DNA of 64,000 nucleotides. It comes from Numida meleagris (Eukaryota > Chordata > Aves > Galliformes > Numididae). The position numbers and the translations under genes were made by a program. The DNA lies in the NCBI RefSeq assembly GCF_002078875.1, contig NC_034424.1, positions 3,568,633-3,632,632 of the forward strand, given 5' to 3'. The notes beneath the pieces are model-generated. The model was not told where the DNA came from. It did not search any database and saw only the letters and a program-made list of their open reading frames with translations. Below, in pieces: positions 12,931 to 25,165 of the stretch. How positions within the stretch are numbered: the first letter of the stretch is position 1; each line of letters opens with the position of its first letter.

Positions 12931-15900
12931 ATCTTCCCACACAGGTCCTGAAGTTATTAGCAGCTGTTTCCAAACTGAAAGCTGCTTTCAGAAATTGGAG
13001 CATAAAAATAAGCTTTCTTCCTCCCCTCTCGCCTAACAAATACCTCAGATAGAGAGGAACGGAGTATTAGGGAAAGCAAAACATTCCTTTTTATTTAATC
13101 CTGTAGCAAAAAATACATCCCTCTTAAAACCACACAACAAACAGAAAACCTGTGCTGCTATAGATCTTGTTACTAAAAAGGAGTCTATCCAAGCAATCTG
13201 TCCGCCTGCCTTTCTTGCTGTGCTGGTACTTTTCTGAAACTGTTGAGTCGGCATTTTTATTCCTCCTCGTACTCTATATCCAGAGTAAATGATGCCAGAC
13301 TCTATCAGCTATCTGGACATCTTTCCCACACCGTTTTCAATCTTGGCTGGAGGTGGAGAGGAGAGGGAAGCTATCTGCTTCATTTTAGACATTGAAGCAA
13401 TTCCCTACAAGACAGCTGTAGAGATCATCCCAGTTTCACATATGTGGAATGAGGAATGTATAACTTCGCCATTGAGACTCCCTGCAAAACTCTCCCCTTG
13501 TGCTTATGTTGATGCTGTCAGAGGATCATTTACCAGCCCAAAATGCAGGTAGAACAGAGAGCCTGCATCTGGAAGCTGGGCAAGGAGGGAGGGAGCGAGC
13601 TTGGTTGTTTTGCTCCTCTCTTCAGGTCTTCCCACACTCCTCTTCCCCTTCCTGATTTCTTTCCTTTCACTGTGGAATCAGGACAGCGGGATTGTTTGTG
13701 GCATCTCTTTTTATTTTTATTTTTTAAAGTGTCAAAATAACTCAAGCCCGATCAGAGCCTGGGAGGTATGACTGTATTATAAGTAGTAACAGTATGCTGG
13801 CTAGGTCACCTAAAGCAAAATTTGTCTCCTCTTGTCTCAAGAGTATGCTCTAGCCATGACAGGGAGCAAAGAAGAGGTCCTAAAAAAAGAAATTCTTTTT
13901 GAAGTCAGTTGATTTCTCAGCAGAGGGTGAAGTGCATCAAGTGAAGTGTTACTGAGTTGCTGTGTGTCAGTAACTGTGAGTTATGGTCACCTACTGCCAC
14001 CCCATCCCTAAAGCCCCTGGCCTCCTGCTCTGCTGTAATTTCCAAGACCCCAGGCTAGCAGCAACCCTCTGCATTACCACACTGCAGCTTCAAAAGGTGA
14101 GACCCTGATATTCTGCTGAAAGGAGAGAAGATCCTAGGCTTCCCTTTGTTGGAAAATAACTTTGGAAAAAGTTGATTTCCTTGAAGGGAAAAGGTTCTTG
14201 AGTGCGCCGTTCTCTGAGCACAGCATGCTTTTATAGCAAGCAGAGCCCGTTTGCCTGTGTCACCTTAACATTTAGCTTTTACTTGCTGATATCAATTAAG
14301 GAGGAAATTTGTAAAGGTCAGTTAGTGGCCTATTATTCACACAACCCCAGAAATTATGGGTAACTCCCAGACAGAACAGCTTGTTTCTTTGCTGGTGTTG
14401 TAGCTGTTTGAGTTTTGAACTCTACTGCTACTAGTTCGGTCCCTGGGATTTCAGCCAAGGTGGGTTCCACTCCACCTTCAGGTGCAAGTCCCAGATGGCA
14501 TCCTCCTGGAAATTAAGACCATGGTCCCATTCCTTTTCTCTTTGGCAAATGTTGCTCATGTTGCCTCAGATCTTTTATGTATAAATCTAAATAAAATAGA
14601 AATAGTCAAATAAAGCTTTTCTGCCTGCTGGTGGACAGGTGGCACAATCTTAAGGAGCTTAAAGGCTTTCTCCTCTCTTTAGAAATAGTCATTTCATTTC
14701 TATTTTTAGAGACGGAGACTGTCTCTGTCTATACCCACCCAGAGAGTTGTCCTTTACCCAGTGTATGCAAATAACAGCTGGCCTTGCTGGGAAAACAGAC
14801 TAAAGCTTCCTAAGTCCTGCACAAGTGGGACATGTCTGCTGTCCCACTGATGACAAAGCCCTGGGTGGGGTTTTTCTTCTAGCAAGAGTGCATCTAGCTC
14901 CTAGCTCAGTGCATCCCTCTTGGCTGCGTGTCCCAGGAGTGGGCAGCCCTTGCAGTCACTCCTAGTGCATTCGGCTCACGCCACATCTCAGTCTGGGAGT
15001 CCCTCATTTAGCGATTTATGGGCCATGTCAGCGTAATTTAGTGTCTTAATACTGCTGGTCAAGGACCATCAACGTCTTCTAAACCTCCGTTGTCCTTGGT
15101 AGGGAATGGAAGCAGAACCTGCTCGGAGTCAGCTTTCTGGGCAGCTGAGGGACGGATGCATTGAAGGCAGAAGAAATAAACATCCTTGGAGATGAAATTA
15201 TTTTTCTGCTGAAAAAAACAGTCTTTATAAACAGCATTAAAACAAGTAGTGGGGGAGAAAGATGGTTGAAATACCCGCTCTGTGGCTCTCTCCTATTCCC
15301 TGAAGGCAGCAGCTGTGCTCAGGTGTTGCAGAACAAGCGGATGGGCAGGTAGCAGCTCTCAAACAAGGTTGCCCTCAATTTGCTCGCTGTCCGGCCATCC
15401 TGGCTGGACAGTTATTTCCATGCTCAAGGGCAGGGAGAGAAATGAAAACCCAAGTGCTTTCAGCAGCATTGGCACTTTGGGGTAAATCTGCATGGTTTTA
15501 CACTTTTGTGGTATTTAACTCTGATTTCAAGGCAGGTGTAACTTGTTATAAAAGCAATGCCAGCACTTTCCATCATCTGCTAAGAAGTCTTCCACGTGTG
15601 TCTAGCCTGGTTCATTGGCATAGCAATGAAAAAATATTTCCCAATTATTTAAGGGTCCTCTCACCAAGAGTTTTGGCTTTCTGTTGGTACAAATGGAAAA
15701 AAAAACCCAAGGAATTGTCCAAAAGCCTCCATGAAAAGAAAGCAGCAGCTTAGATAGTAGGGGAGAGAACTGATTTCTGTGAGGAAAAAGTAAAGGCACA
15801 CTTAATGGTTTGGGGTTTACCTGGGAATGTCTCTTCCCTGCAGTGTTGTAGGGACAAATGGTGTTATATCCATTCAGAAGGATTTGGGGAAGGTTAATTC

Positions 15901-18540
15901 CCATTTTTGCTCGCAGATAGGAGCGTACAGGTCCCAAAAGGTGGAGGGTGGTGCTGCTGGACTTGGGTTGCGAGCCCCTCAGCCTTTCTGATGAGCAACC
16001 ACCCCTCCCACCAGGACTCTTGTCCCTCTCAGTGGGTATTGACTTGTTTGTCTGAATGTTTTTATCTCCATTTTGATGCTGAGTGGGTTCTGCGCAGGAT
16101 GCAGCACAGTGGATGTTCACATGTGATTGCTCTTAGTCACTTCTAATAACAAATATGATCATGACTGTCATTATTTACAGCAACAGGGAAATCTTTTCCT
16201 GTCTCCACTCCCTGCTCCTCCTGCCCTGCACCCACCACAGCTCACAGTGTGGTCACTTTGCATGTTTTCAGAGAAGTTTTCCTCCTGTTGAGCCCTGCTC
16301 CTCTTCTGCTGTTTTGTAGCAGTGAGTGCAGGCCAAGGACACCCAGAGAAACCATTTGTTTTGTTTTGCAAGTGGTTTTCTCGAGCTGAGGGTGACAGGG
16401 GGAAGAATACAGCTCTGGCTTTGAAATTTCCCATGCAGTAAGAGCAAGGCATTTTTTCTCTACTTACAATAAGACAATTTCAAGGAATGAGGTGAGGACT
16501 GCTTTATCTTCCTTGATAGGAGAATATTAAAAACACAGGAGGATGCCATGAGAACGTGTAACCTTCATTGCTCTGAATCCAAAGAGTGGCAATAGATAAA
16601 GTGCCAGTGCCTTTGTCCTATTAGCTGCTCCTGTTTACTCTGCTGTGCAAGTCTGTTGAGGTGTTTAATGACTTTTCACATCACCATGGGGACACAGAGA
16701 CAAGAGAAGCATTCATTTCCAGTCTTCTCTCCTCCTTTTTTTTTCCTACTCCTCTGCCTCACTTCTTGCTATTCCTCCTCGGTGTCCAGCTGTCCTCATC
16801 CACATGTAACATTTCTATTGAATTTGCTGTGTATTTGTGCTGAGCAGGATCCGTGGGGCAGCGTGCAGGTAGCAGTGAGTGAGAGGCTCTGTGCAGTGTG
16901 AGAGGAGAGAGAAGGCTCCAGCCGAGGATGCTGCAGCAGGTATACAGGTCTGAGATGCACAACAGCCCTGTCCTGAGAGCTCCTCCAGCTCCACGTGTAC
17001 AGGTGAGCCCTGAGCTCAGCCCACTGCCCACACTGTGGCTCCAGCAGGTGTGGGCAGTGTGAAGTTTGCCTGCTTATGATGGTGGTGAGCCATTCCCACA
17101 GCAAGGATTAACTCATGGGAAGTTCCCCAAGGATCCGCAGCCCATAGAGCATCCTCTCATGGAGGTATCAATATTGGCAGCCTGTGTTACTGCAGTCTCA
17201 TTGTAAATAATGAAGCTAGACTCGACCCTAGTAATATTTAATCAGAGCTCAGACCATGACCAATATTAGAGATACAGAGTGGAAGACATCAAAAAACATC
17301 TTGAGAAAGTGGTGTGTGTTCCAAAAAGGAAGAGGTTTTTTTTAAAACCAGAATATTTTTTCTGGAAGGAGTCTGTTTCAATGATAGTTCCAGCTGGGAA
17401 TAGTTGAAACAAATATTTAGATTTTGTTTTGATATCACTTCACTGTTTTGATAAAATAAAAAGTGCCAACAGCATTTATTATGACAGTTCACACTATAAT
17501 AGATACAAATGTCTGTGGACAGTGTTTTGTAATATGTTCTGCTTTGATGTAACCAAAAGGGGCCACTTCCCCATTAAAATGTGATGTTACAACACAATTG
17601 AAATCAAATATTTTAAAAAACTAATCATCTCTAAAATTTTAACTCAATGAGAGGTATAAAATCTCAACATGTTTTTCATGAGACGTAGACAGTTTTCTAT
17701 ATTCTCCCATCCAAGTAATTTGGTTTCAGAGAAAGGTGAGAAATAACCTACTTGACAATTCTGAAATAACTTATTCAGCAGATTAGAAACTGATGGAACT
17801 TGTCCTTCTGCAAAATTAAGTGATAGGGTAAGGCCATGGATGTGCACATGAATATGGGAATGAACGTGTGTATTATCACTTAGTGTTTGGCACTGAGACC
17901 TGCCCCTTCTGTGCTAAATATTGCGCATCCCCACAACCTAGAATCTTGGTAGACAAGGCAGGTGAAAGATACAGATGCACAGGCACAGCAGTTGTGTTTG
18001 TGACCTGCTCTGCAGTACATCTGCTGACCTGGGCTTGCAGTTGCAGGGAGCAGCAATAGAGTAACGTGGCATTGGAAATATGTGCTGGCATCAACACAAG
18101 GAGCTTCACCGAGGCGCTGGCTAGGTGAGTCCTCAGCCCTTCCAGCAGGCAGCAGCGCTGTGCAGAGCATTGGTGCCCGTGGTCCTGTCAGCCCTGCAGT
18201 GGAGCAGAAATTGTCCTCGTGTCACCTGCGTCCTCATTCTGCACCGCAGCCGTGCAGCTGGAGCTGCTGCTCCTTGAAACAAAACCCGGTCTGTGTGCTG
18301 CTTTCAAAAACTATTGAAGGCTGTGCTTTATTTAAAACGTTCTGGTTATTTTATATGGCAGGATGGCAACAAAGTGAGTCGCAAGCCCCTTTCAAAGAAT
18401 AACCCCAGCACACGGCGGAGTACAGAGGCTTGCTAGGAGAGGACAGTAGTGCTCCCATTCTGTATCTGCTATCTGAGCCAATGCTATTCCAACACAAGTC
18501 TATTTCATCAAGTATGTTGCTTGAAAGACCCTGAATCAAA

Positions 18541-18770
18541 ACATGGGTTATTTATGCATACATAAAATTAATCCTCAAATGATTAGCTGAAGTATGCATC
18601 TGTCCTGCAAGTAATTGTCGGTGTTGTTGTAATAATGAGAAGCAAAGCCAGACGAAAATTCTGCTCTTAGTTATTCTGTTAGAGAATGTGGCTGCTAGTA
18701 ATGAAATAATAATTAATTCGCTGAGTTATACATTTGCTTTATTTATGGATGTACTCTTTACTTATACATC
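18541..18770. promoter_or_regulatory. Candidate conserved noncoding element
   Basis: Unique AT-rich block containing AAATTAATCC, ATGATTAGC, TATGCATC, TAATAATGAG and AATAATTAATTCG. The dense ATTA/TAAT and octamer-like words resemble vertebrate enhancers. No coding frame spans it. Confidence 0.25.
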
Positions 18771-18982
18771 TTTTTACTACTTAATATTTAAAAGGCACTA
18801 AGGGCATGGAAGGTGCAGCAGCAGTGCCTTGTGCTGCTCACACCCTGGGCTGTGACGCTGTGGAAAAACACCAGCAGCTGCTGGCAGCGGGGTCAGATCC
18901 CTGAGCTCTTGTGCCTGCACTGCAGTAACCTGGGAGCTCTGAGTGGGGGTGATGGTAGATCTTTGGATCCATCAGGAAAGGG

Positions 18983-18994
18983 CCAGCAGGTGGC
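18983..18994 (+). promoter_or_regulatory. CTCF-like core motif
   Basis: CCAGCAGGTGGC matches 12 positions of the 13-base CTCF core (CCASYAGRKGGCR), failing only at the last base. CTCF binds such cores as an insulator and loop anchor. A motif of this quality occurs by chance at some rate in 64 kb, so occupancy is unproven. Confidence 0.4.
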
Positions 18995-20155
18995 CCAAAG
19001 CCATGCTGCTCCCTGGGCTACCACTGCCCATCCTGAGCATGTGAAAGCTGGGCTGCAAGGCATCAAAATCATGACATGCCCGAAAGGAAATAGTGACGTG
19101 TGGGAGAGTCCTTTTATTTACACTTTTGCTTTTAAAATTTTTGGAGCTCAATTTTGAAGCTTTCTTTCCCCCTCTTGCTGTAGCAAAGGAGAGCTAGAAG
19201 CTCCCTCCTAATTATTTTTGCATTAGAGATGCTCAGAAAATCCTGGAATCCCAACAAACTTTGACTTGAAAATACCAAGTTGTCAGCAGTGCTGTGGTAT
19301 GGTAAGATTTCAGCGTTGTCCTTTGCTCACATTTGCCTGTAGATGTACCTGAGTGTATTTGTACGAGTTAGGGGATTTGCTTAACCAGACGTTGAGGTGA
19401 AAAAAAGGAGGCACAAATCTATCTGCAAAAATTGCTAGGAAAACAGGTTCCTGGTGGGTTTCCTTATTTCCCCCAAGAGCTTTTCAGCCTCATCTCTGTG
19501 TGGAAACGAATGCGTGCGGGCCACTAACCTGAAAGCAGTGCTGAGTGAAGCAATGATGTGTCTTAAACAGTAATATTTCATGGCAAATCATCTGCTCTGA
19601 AACGGAGACGAGAAGGTGGCATTTTTCACCTAACTGCATCTCTTCTCTATTTTTCTTACCTTTCTTTTTTGGAAACCTGGTTCAAATCCAACCTAGGACT
19701 TGGTGGTTGTGCTGAGCTGGTTTGGGAAGGGGATTTTAGCCTCGGTAGAACAAGCTGGTGAGTTACAATTCGCTTGCTAAATGGAAAGTCACTTATAGCA
19801 GAGAATGGCAGAAACTTGGAGTTTTGAATCTCAAGTAACCTTGAGATTGACTGGTGTATGATAATCTATGCAATTTGTGCAGGGAGCAAAGACAATCCAA
19901 TGTCTGCAAACTCAATTTTGTGAGAACAACTCAGTTTGGGATGGAGAAGGGGACCCGTTATCATCAGTTCTTTCATTTTCTTCATCATCCCATTCAACCT
20001 CTTCAAAATTTCCCCTTTTACAACACAAACACTGTTCCAGCTGCTGCTTCTGCAAACATGGGAAGGGTTTTTTACAATTTATTTTAAACTTCCTTTCAAA
20101 TATCTGTTTTAATATTGAAATACTTCCTTTGGAAAATCATCCCCTTGTACAGGGT

Positions 20156-20176
20156 AAAAAAAAAAAAATATATATA
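20156..20176 (+). repeat. Poly-A followed by (TA)4
   Basis: Thirteen A (20156-20168) run into four TA units. No source element is evident upstream. Confidence 0.95.
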
Positions 20177-21231
20177 GCTGTAGCAATGACATTTTCCTTG
20201 TAAACCCTGTTTAAGCACCAATAAACCAAAAAATGTCAGAAAAAAAATCCTGAAAACATTGCTTAAACGATTTTCAGTCTCTGTGGTAAGGAAAAACTGT
20301 CATTGTCTGCTAACTTATGCCACCGGGTGTTATGAAGTGCAGCGCTGGCTGCCTTGGGAGGGTGTGCTGGCTGCTTCGCCTCGGGTCTGCTTTCCTCCGG
20401 CTGTGATTCTTGGAGGGATATTACCAAGGCAAAAACCTTCCTAGCCGCAGCACAACATCCCACAGCTGAATTAGGTGTGTTACGGGTTTATTCTCGCTTC
20501 TCTCTGAAGCGTCAGGGACAGGCCATTGCCCGAGGCAGGAAGCCAGGCAGTGCGTGCCAGCAGCCTCACCCTGCGCTCCAACCTGGCGAGCCGAGTGCAC
20601 GGCTGTTCTCTGCCTTGGAATTGCACTGAATAGCTCCTAACCTTCTCCTTTATTGTTATTGGTTTAGATGAACACGAGGTAGGTGTGTTAGCAATTTGGA
20701 GCCATCTCCTGATCCCAGGGCTGTGGCTTTGGAGGGAGAAGGGATCCTTCCCCATCACGCCCACCCTGGGCAAGCAGCCACTGTTCCCATCACCTCCGCA
20801 CGGCCACTTGCTATTTATCGTCTGCTCCAGTAAGGAATGAAGGGGGGGAAAAAAACCCTGTGCTGATGTTGTGAGCTGTATTGTCTGTGCTATTTATTAG
20901 CCTGAATATTTGTGCTTGGTAACCTGGGCACAACACATTGATTGTGGGGCTCTCTGCCAGCAGAAGGTGGGAAGGCAGAGAGGCATTGGCTGGCCAGTGG
21001 CAGTGACTCAGCGGGAGCTGCGTGCTGGGGCTGTTACGTGCTCAGGAGAGGCAATTGCAAAGCACGTTTCAAAATGCAATTTGCAGGAAGGCTTCCTTTC
21101 AGCCTGGCAGAGCTGTCGCTGTGTTGACTGTTGTGGGTTTTGCATTGTAGCTTTTGCAAATCTGTCTCGTCTCAAAATAGTCCAAAAGGTTCGTTTCGTC
21201 TCCTGCTCCTGCCAGAAGGGGTCTGGATATT

Positions 21232-21258
21232 TGTGTGTGTGTGTGTGTGTGTGTGTGT
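21232..21258 (+). repeat. (TG)n microsatellite
   Basis: A 27-base uninterrupted TG dinucleotide run followed by a short T run. It is likely polymorphic in length. No other element is attached to it. Confidence 0.98.
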
Positions 21259-22375
21259 TTTTATCTCCAGCCCTGCAGCAGTTTCAAAAGCTAAGCGAAT
21301 ACTAAGCACAAATGCTTAAAAGGTGGTGTTTTTTTTTATGCCCCTTTGGTTTAAAAAAAGAAGGTAAATGAGAACAAAAGAGTAGAAGAAAGCTGTTCCA
21401 TGTAGAAGGGAAGGAGAAAATGGAGTGAAATAAGGTGTTGAAAATGAAATGCCCCAAACATCTCCCCTGGGGACAGAAGAATGTCCAAACTGTAGCCCCC
21501 TTCTCTTGGATTTTTCTTTTCTATTTCCTTTTGGAGATGGTTAGTTTATAGCTGGCAGATCGATGGCCCATTGTACTTAGTTACGCTGTGGCAAGGCACA
21601 CCAGGGTCACTTAAAATGATGCTCCCATGAAAAGCTGATCACACAGCTGGAGCAGCGTACAAAGAACATGCTGATATGCAGAGCAGGTTAGCACCCTTTG
21701 GGAAGTGGCACTGCCACTAACACACCCCTAAGGTGTCTGGCATGCTGCTTCTGTGGCTCATTCCCATGGCTTTGTGCTGCTGCTTCAAAAGGCAGTTGCA
21801 GTTTCTGAGCTTATCTGTTACAGACATAAATAAGTGTAGTGTCCTGAAGAAGGCATGGTGTTGAAGACCTCGGGGCAATTTTGACACAGTGGTGTTGTTG
21901 GAGGGGCAGCAGCAGGTGTTGAGGGTTGGCTGGCTGGTGCTGACTGCAGGCAGGTATCTGGCAGCCAGGGCCTCCAGGCTTTTCTCTCCAGGTTGCTGTA
22001 TCCTACAAATGCTGCAGAAGCCCTCTGCCATCAGAGGCTTTTCCACCATAGGGAGATCCCTCTGAGACCACTTTAGATGAGGTTACGGCTCCTCTGCATT
22101 GCCAAGTGACCAGATGGCACTAGAGAACCAGGTTTTAAAATATTAGTCAGAAAGCCCGGCTCCTCCTCCCCTTTAATTCCTTGTTTGGCTGTTGGCACAG
22201 GAAAGACTTTGTGTTCCAGGAGTTGGACGCTTGTCAGTGTCCTCACCACCCTCCCACCCACCTCTGTCCACCCCCATGCCCCAGGCAAGCTGCTCAGGCT
22301 GCAGATGTGCTCTGTCTTCAGACAGCAAGTACCCATTACGAAGGGATTTGTATTCAAGAGGAGTTCGATTTGTAT

Positions 22376-22402
22376 TCTTCTCTCTCTCTTTTTTTTTTTT
22401 TT
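22376..22402 (+). repeat. (TC)n followed by poly-T
   Basis: A short TC dinucleotide stretch runs directly into 14 T (22389-22402) and then AG. It resembles a polypyrimidine tract before a splice acceptor, but no coding exon follows, so simple repeat is the safer call. Confidence 0.95.
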
Positions 22403-24218
22403 AGCATACCTTGTATTTAATTTGGCAGAAAGCTCTGTTGAAGCTGCTTTACCTTTACTACATTATTATTCAATTGTATTTCCCTTGATGAAAAGCCTGG
22501 CAGTCTGTTGCTCAGTGACAGATGTGCTAGCTTTGGTTGAATCACCACCACTAGGCTTATTATCAGTTTTACTAATGTTTGCTGTTTTACACTATAACAG
22601 GTAGGGTGATTCATTCAGTCAAGACAAACACACAGACACATATGCACACAGTGATTCAGATACCCAGCCACATGCATACACAGAGGTGAATCAGCCTGAA
22701 GCAATCCTTACTTCAAGCAGAAACGTTCCCGGATCCCCTGCCTGCATATCCCCTCCTTGCCAAGCAGCCACCTGTGAGTAAGGCCCCATTGCTGCAGGAT
22801 ATCTGTCACAGGACAGAGATCTTTGCTCACCACAAACAGCTCTGACCAGTGCCTAGGGCCCCTACGTGTGAGATTAATGAGATGCTTCTTCAGTTAGTTC
22901 AGGTTGTAGGGATTCGTATTGTTCAATCCTCAGGTGCTGCCATTTGCTTTGTGCAGACGACTTAGCACAACACCTGCTGCGCACAGGGAGCTTTCTGATT
23001 TCTCCCACGTGCAGCATGGAATTGTGAACGTTTTAAGTTAACTGAATGGGTTAAGCTTAGTGTGGACCCGAAACTGTTCCAGCAGATGAGGCTCCCTGTG
23101 CCCCTGTGGAGTCAATGCTGTGTGCCAGGCCTGTGGGGAAAGCAGTGGAGCCCTGCCGAAGGGCCTGGTGTTGGCAGATCCCATAACAAGATCTCCATCT
23201 AGCATCACGTGCTGTCTTAGGTCAATAAAATAGCCCCAGTGCCTCTCAGATTCAGGTGTCCTGGCTTCAGAGGAGCTCGGTGTTAGTCAGCGGGCTTCTC
23301 CCTGCTGCGGCTTGGTGCTGCTCTGGGAGGATCGGTCCAAACAGTGTCACAAGCCAGTTCAGTGCGCTGCGTTGTTTGTTGTGATTTTCTCAACTCACAA
23401 TGTCAGGGAGCCCAGTGCAGTTGCAGATTTATTTTTGTACATCCACGCACTGGAAAATCCAGGGCTGTTCTGAGTTATGTATATCTCTGGAGGCTGCGAA
23501 CCAGGTCCAGGAGCCCCCCAGGAGCAGGTTCTGTGACACCCCCTGGGCCCGCTTGTCCCCCATGCTTCCAGATGGAGCTGGCCCTGTGGCAGAGTGCAAC
23601 AATGGAACAAGAATGTTTAAACTGAGAAAACTCTGAGTTCATATTTAGTGTGATTTTAATGCTTAAGATGAGGCAGTTTATATACAAACTGCTTGGTCTC
23701 TTTAATTAAAACTCCCAAGGACTGGCTGTAAGATAACGAATGTCTCGCTCTGCCATATTGAAACTTTGTCTAATGAATTCTTTGCCTTGTCTGCCTCTGT
23801 TTCCATCTGACATCCTGTATTCATTCACAAGGTGTTCCTCTTAATGAAAACAAGGTCACTCTCCCAGCATTTGATGGGCAAGAAAGGAAAGGGTGATAGA
23901 ACTGCAGCCTTACAGCGTGTTATTTTTTTACTTCTTCCCTAATTGCAAAGAACTTCCATTGATGTAGACAGGACTTCTACTTGAATAGCAGAGGAGAATA
24001 GGTGCCAGATTGGACCATAGGACAAAGTGGAGTTCAGTCCAGATATTCAGTTTCTTATATTGATTTTCCACTTCTGTCTGTCATTGCCTTATGGGATAAT
24101 AATACCTGTTATAAGGAGGAAACATTTCTTCTTTTCTGCTTATAGGCTGATGTCTAATACTTATTAGTAACTAATATTGGTGTTGCATACAGAAACTAAA
24201 TTTGAGATCTGAACCCTG

Positions 24219-24313
24219 CGGTGCTGCACTCTGTATGGAAATATAATGGGACAAGGTGCCTGCCCTGACAAATAGACCAGCCACAGGCAGGACAAAGAGT
24301 GCAAGAAGGAAAG
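24219..24313 (+). mobile_element. Probable ancient L3/CR1-type LINE fragment
   Basis: The order GTGCTGCAC, GGAAATA, AAGGTGCCTGCCCTGA, AAATAGACCAG, GCAGGACAAAGAGTG, AGAAGGAAA resembles the 3' portion of amniote L3-type CR1 elements. Those run (from memory) as GCTGTACA..., AAGGTCCCTGCCCTGAAGAG, AAATAGACAAGACAGACAAAGGGTG, GGGAGGGGAAA. Several short gaps are needed, so the family assignment is uncertain. An unrelated chance match cannot be excluded without an alignment score. Confidence 0.45.
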
Positions 24314-25152
24314 TTTCAGAAAATTTCCTTACAGACAGGAGATGAGGAAGAAAGACGGAATCTTTCTATGCTGAGTCGTGAGCTGTGGCAGAAGTAGACC
24401 TTCAAAAGCACCTTGCCCCGTGGCATTGCCAGTCTCTTGCACGTCTCTTTGGGATGCTCTGAAGCTCTGGGGATGTCCCCTAGCTAGCTCCCTGCTGGGG
24501 ATGGTGTTCTTTATCTGAACGTCCCTTGGAGCAGAAGGCTGCTCTCATCTCCCCTCCCCCAGGCACTCCCCACAGGATGTTTTCCCATGAAGGACACTTT
24601 GCTGGGGTGGTTGCTCACGTGATGCTGGCCCATGTGGCAGTGGTGGTTTAGGGAGAGGCTACATATGCTGATGTGCTAATTAAAGGCTGGTTTCTTGATG
24701 TAATTTAGGAAAGAACCATTGATTTGGACCAATCAGAAAGTCATAGCTCCTCTCCTCAAGATCTGAAGCTGAGCTACTAGATCCTGCTCCTGCAGTGGCA
24801 GCGTTTCACATCCATGAATTCTTCTACTGTATTTTCCTAACTAGCTTTGCTTCTTTTTCTCTGTTGACTTGTTGGTGGGATGTTATGGCTTCTTTACTAT
24901 TTCACTGGGTCCTTGTGGTTGGAAAATATTGTCATTTGGCATAAGTTGTCATAGTTCCTTGATCTGGTCCTATGAAGGTAGTTCTCCCATTACATCTGAG
25001 AGCTGGCAGGAGGAGCTGACCTGCACTGCAAGGCTTTTTCCCAGAAACAGCCTGGTAGATAACCTTGAAGCACACATTACTTGAAGGGAGACAAGATCAC
25101 AGTCTGCTCACAAGTAGCTGGCAAATAATATCAATGAAAGAGCAAAAGTTTT

Positions 25153-25165
25153 AAAAAAAAAAAAA
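25153..25165 (+). repeat. Poly-A tract (13 A)
   Basis: A 13-base A run inside an AT-rich stretch that continues as TTAATTTTCAATTATTTTC. No retrotransposon body is recognisable beside it. Confidence 0.9.

Larger units (their letters stand above)
12931..20155. other. Unique noncoding DNA
   Basis: Single-copy sequence with a T-rich run at 13708-13728, the CTCF-like motif at 18983-18994 and the candidate element 18541-18770. The minus frame 15602-16120 (172 codons) is not recognisable as protein. Confidence 0.7.
20177..24218. other. Unique noncoding DNA with simple repeats
   Basis: Includes a moderately CpG-enriched stretch (about 20340-20610), the TG microsatellite and the TC/T tract. A degenerate CA-rich stretch at 22622-22680 is too irregular to call a microsatellite. 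Nothing coding was found. Confidence 0.65.

Noticed and set aside
15602..16120. Minus-strand frame of 172 codons
   Set aside because: No family resemblance and no splice or start context that would make it an exon.
19679..19692. GGTTCAAATCC, a B-box-like word suggesting a tRNA or SINE head
   Set aside because: The 5-bp T-stem does not pair and no A-box lies at the right distance upstream. A MIR 5' scrap is possible but too short to call.
22622..22680. CA-rich stretch
   Set aside because: Too irregular to be a microsatellite; only biased composition.
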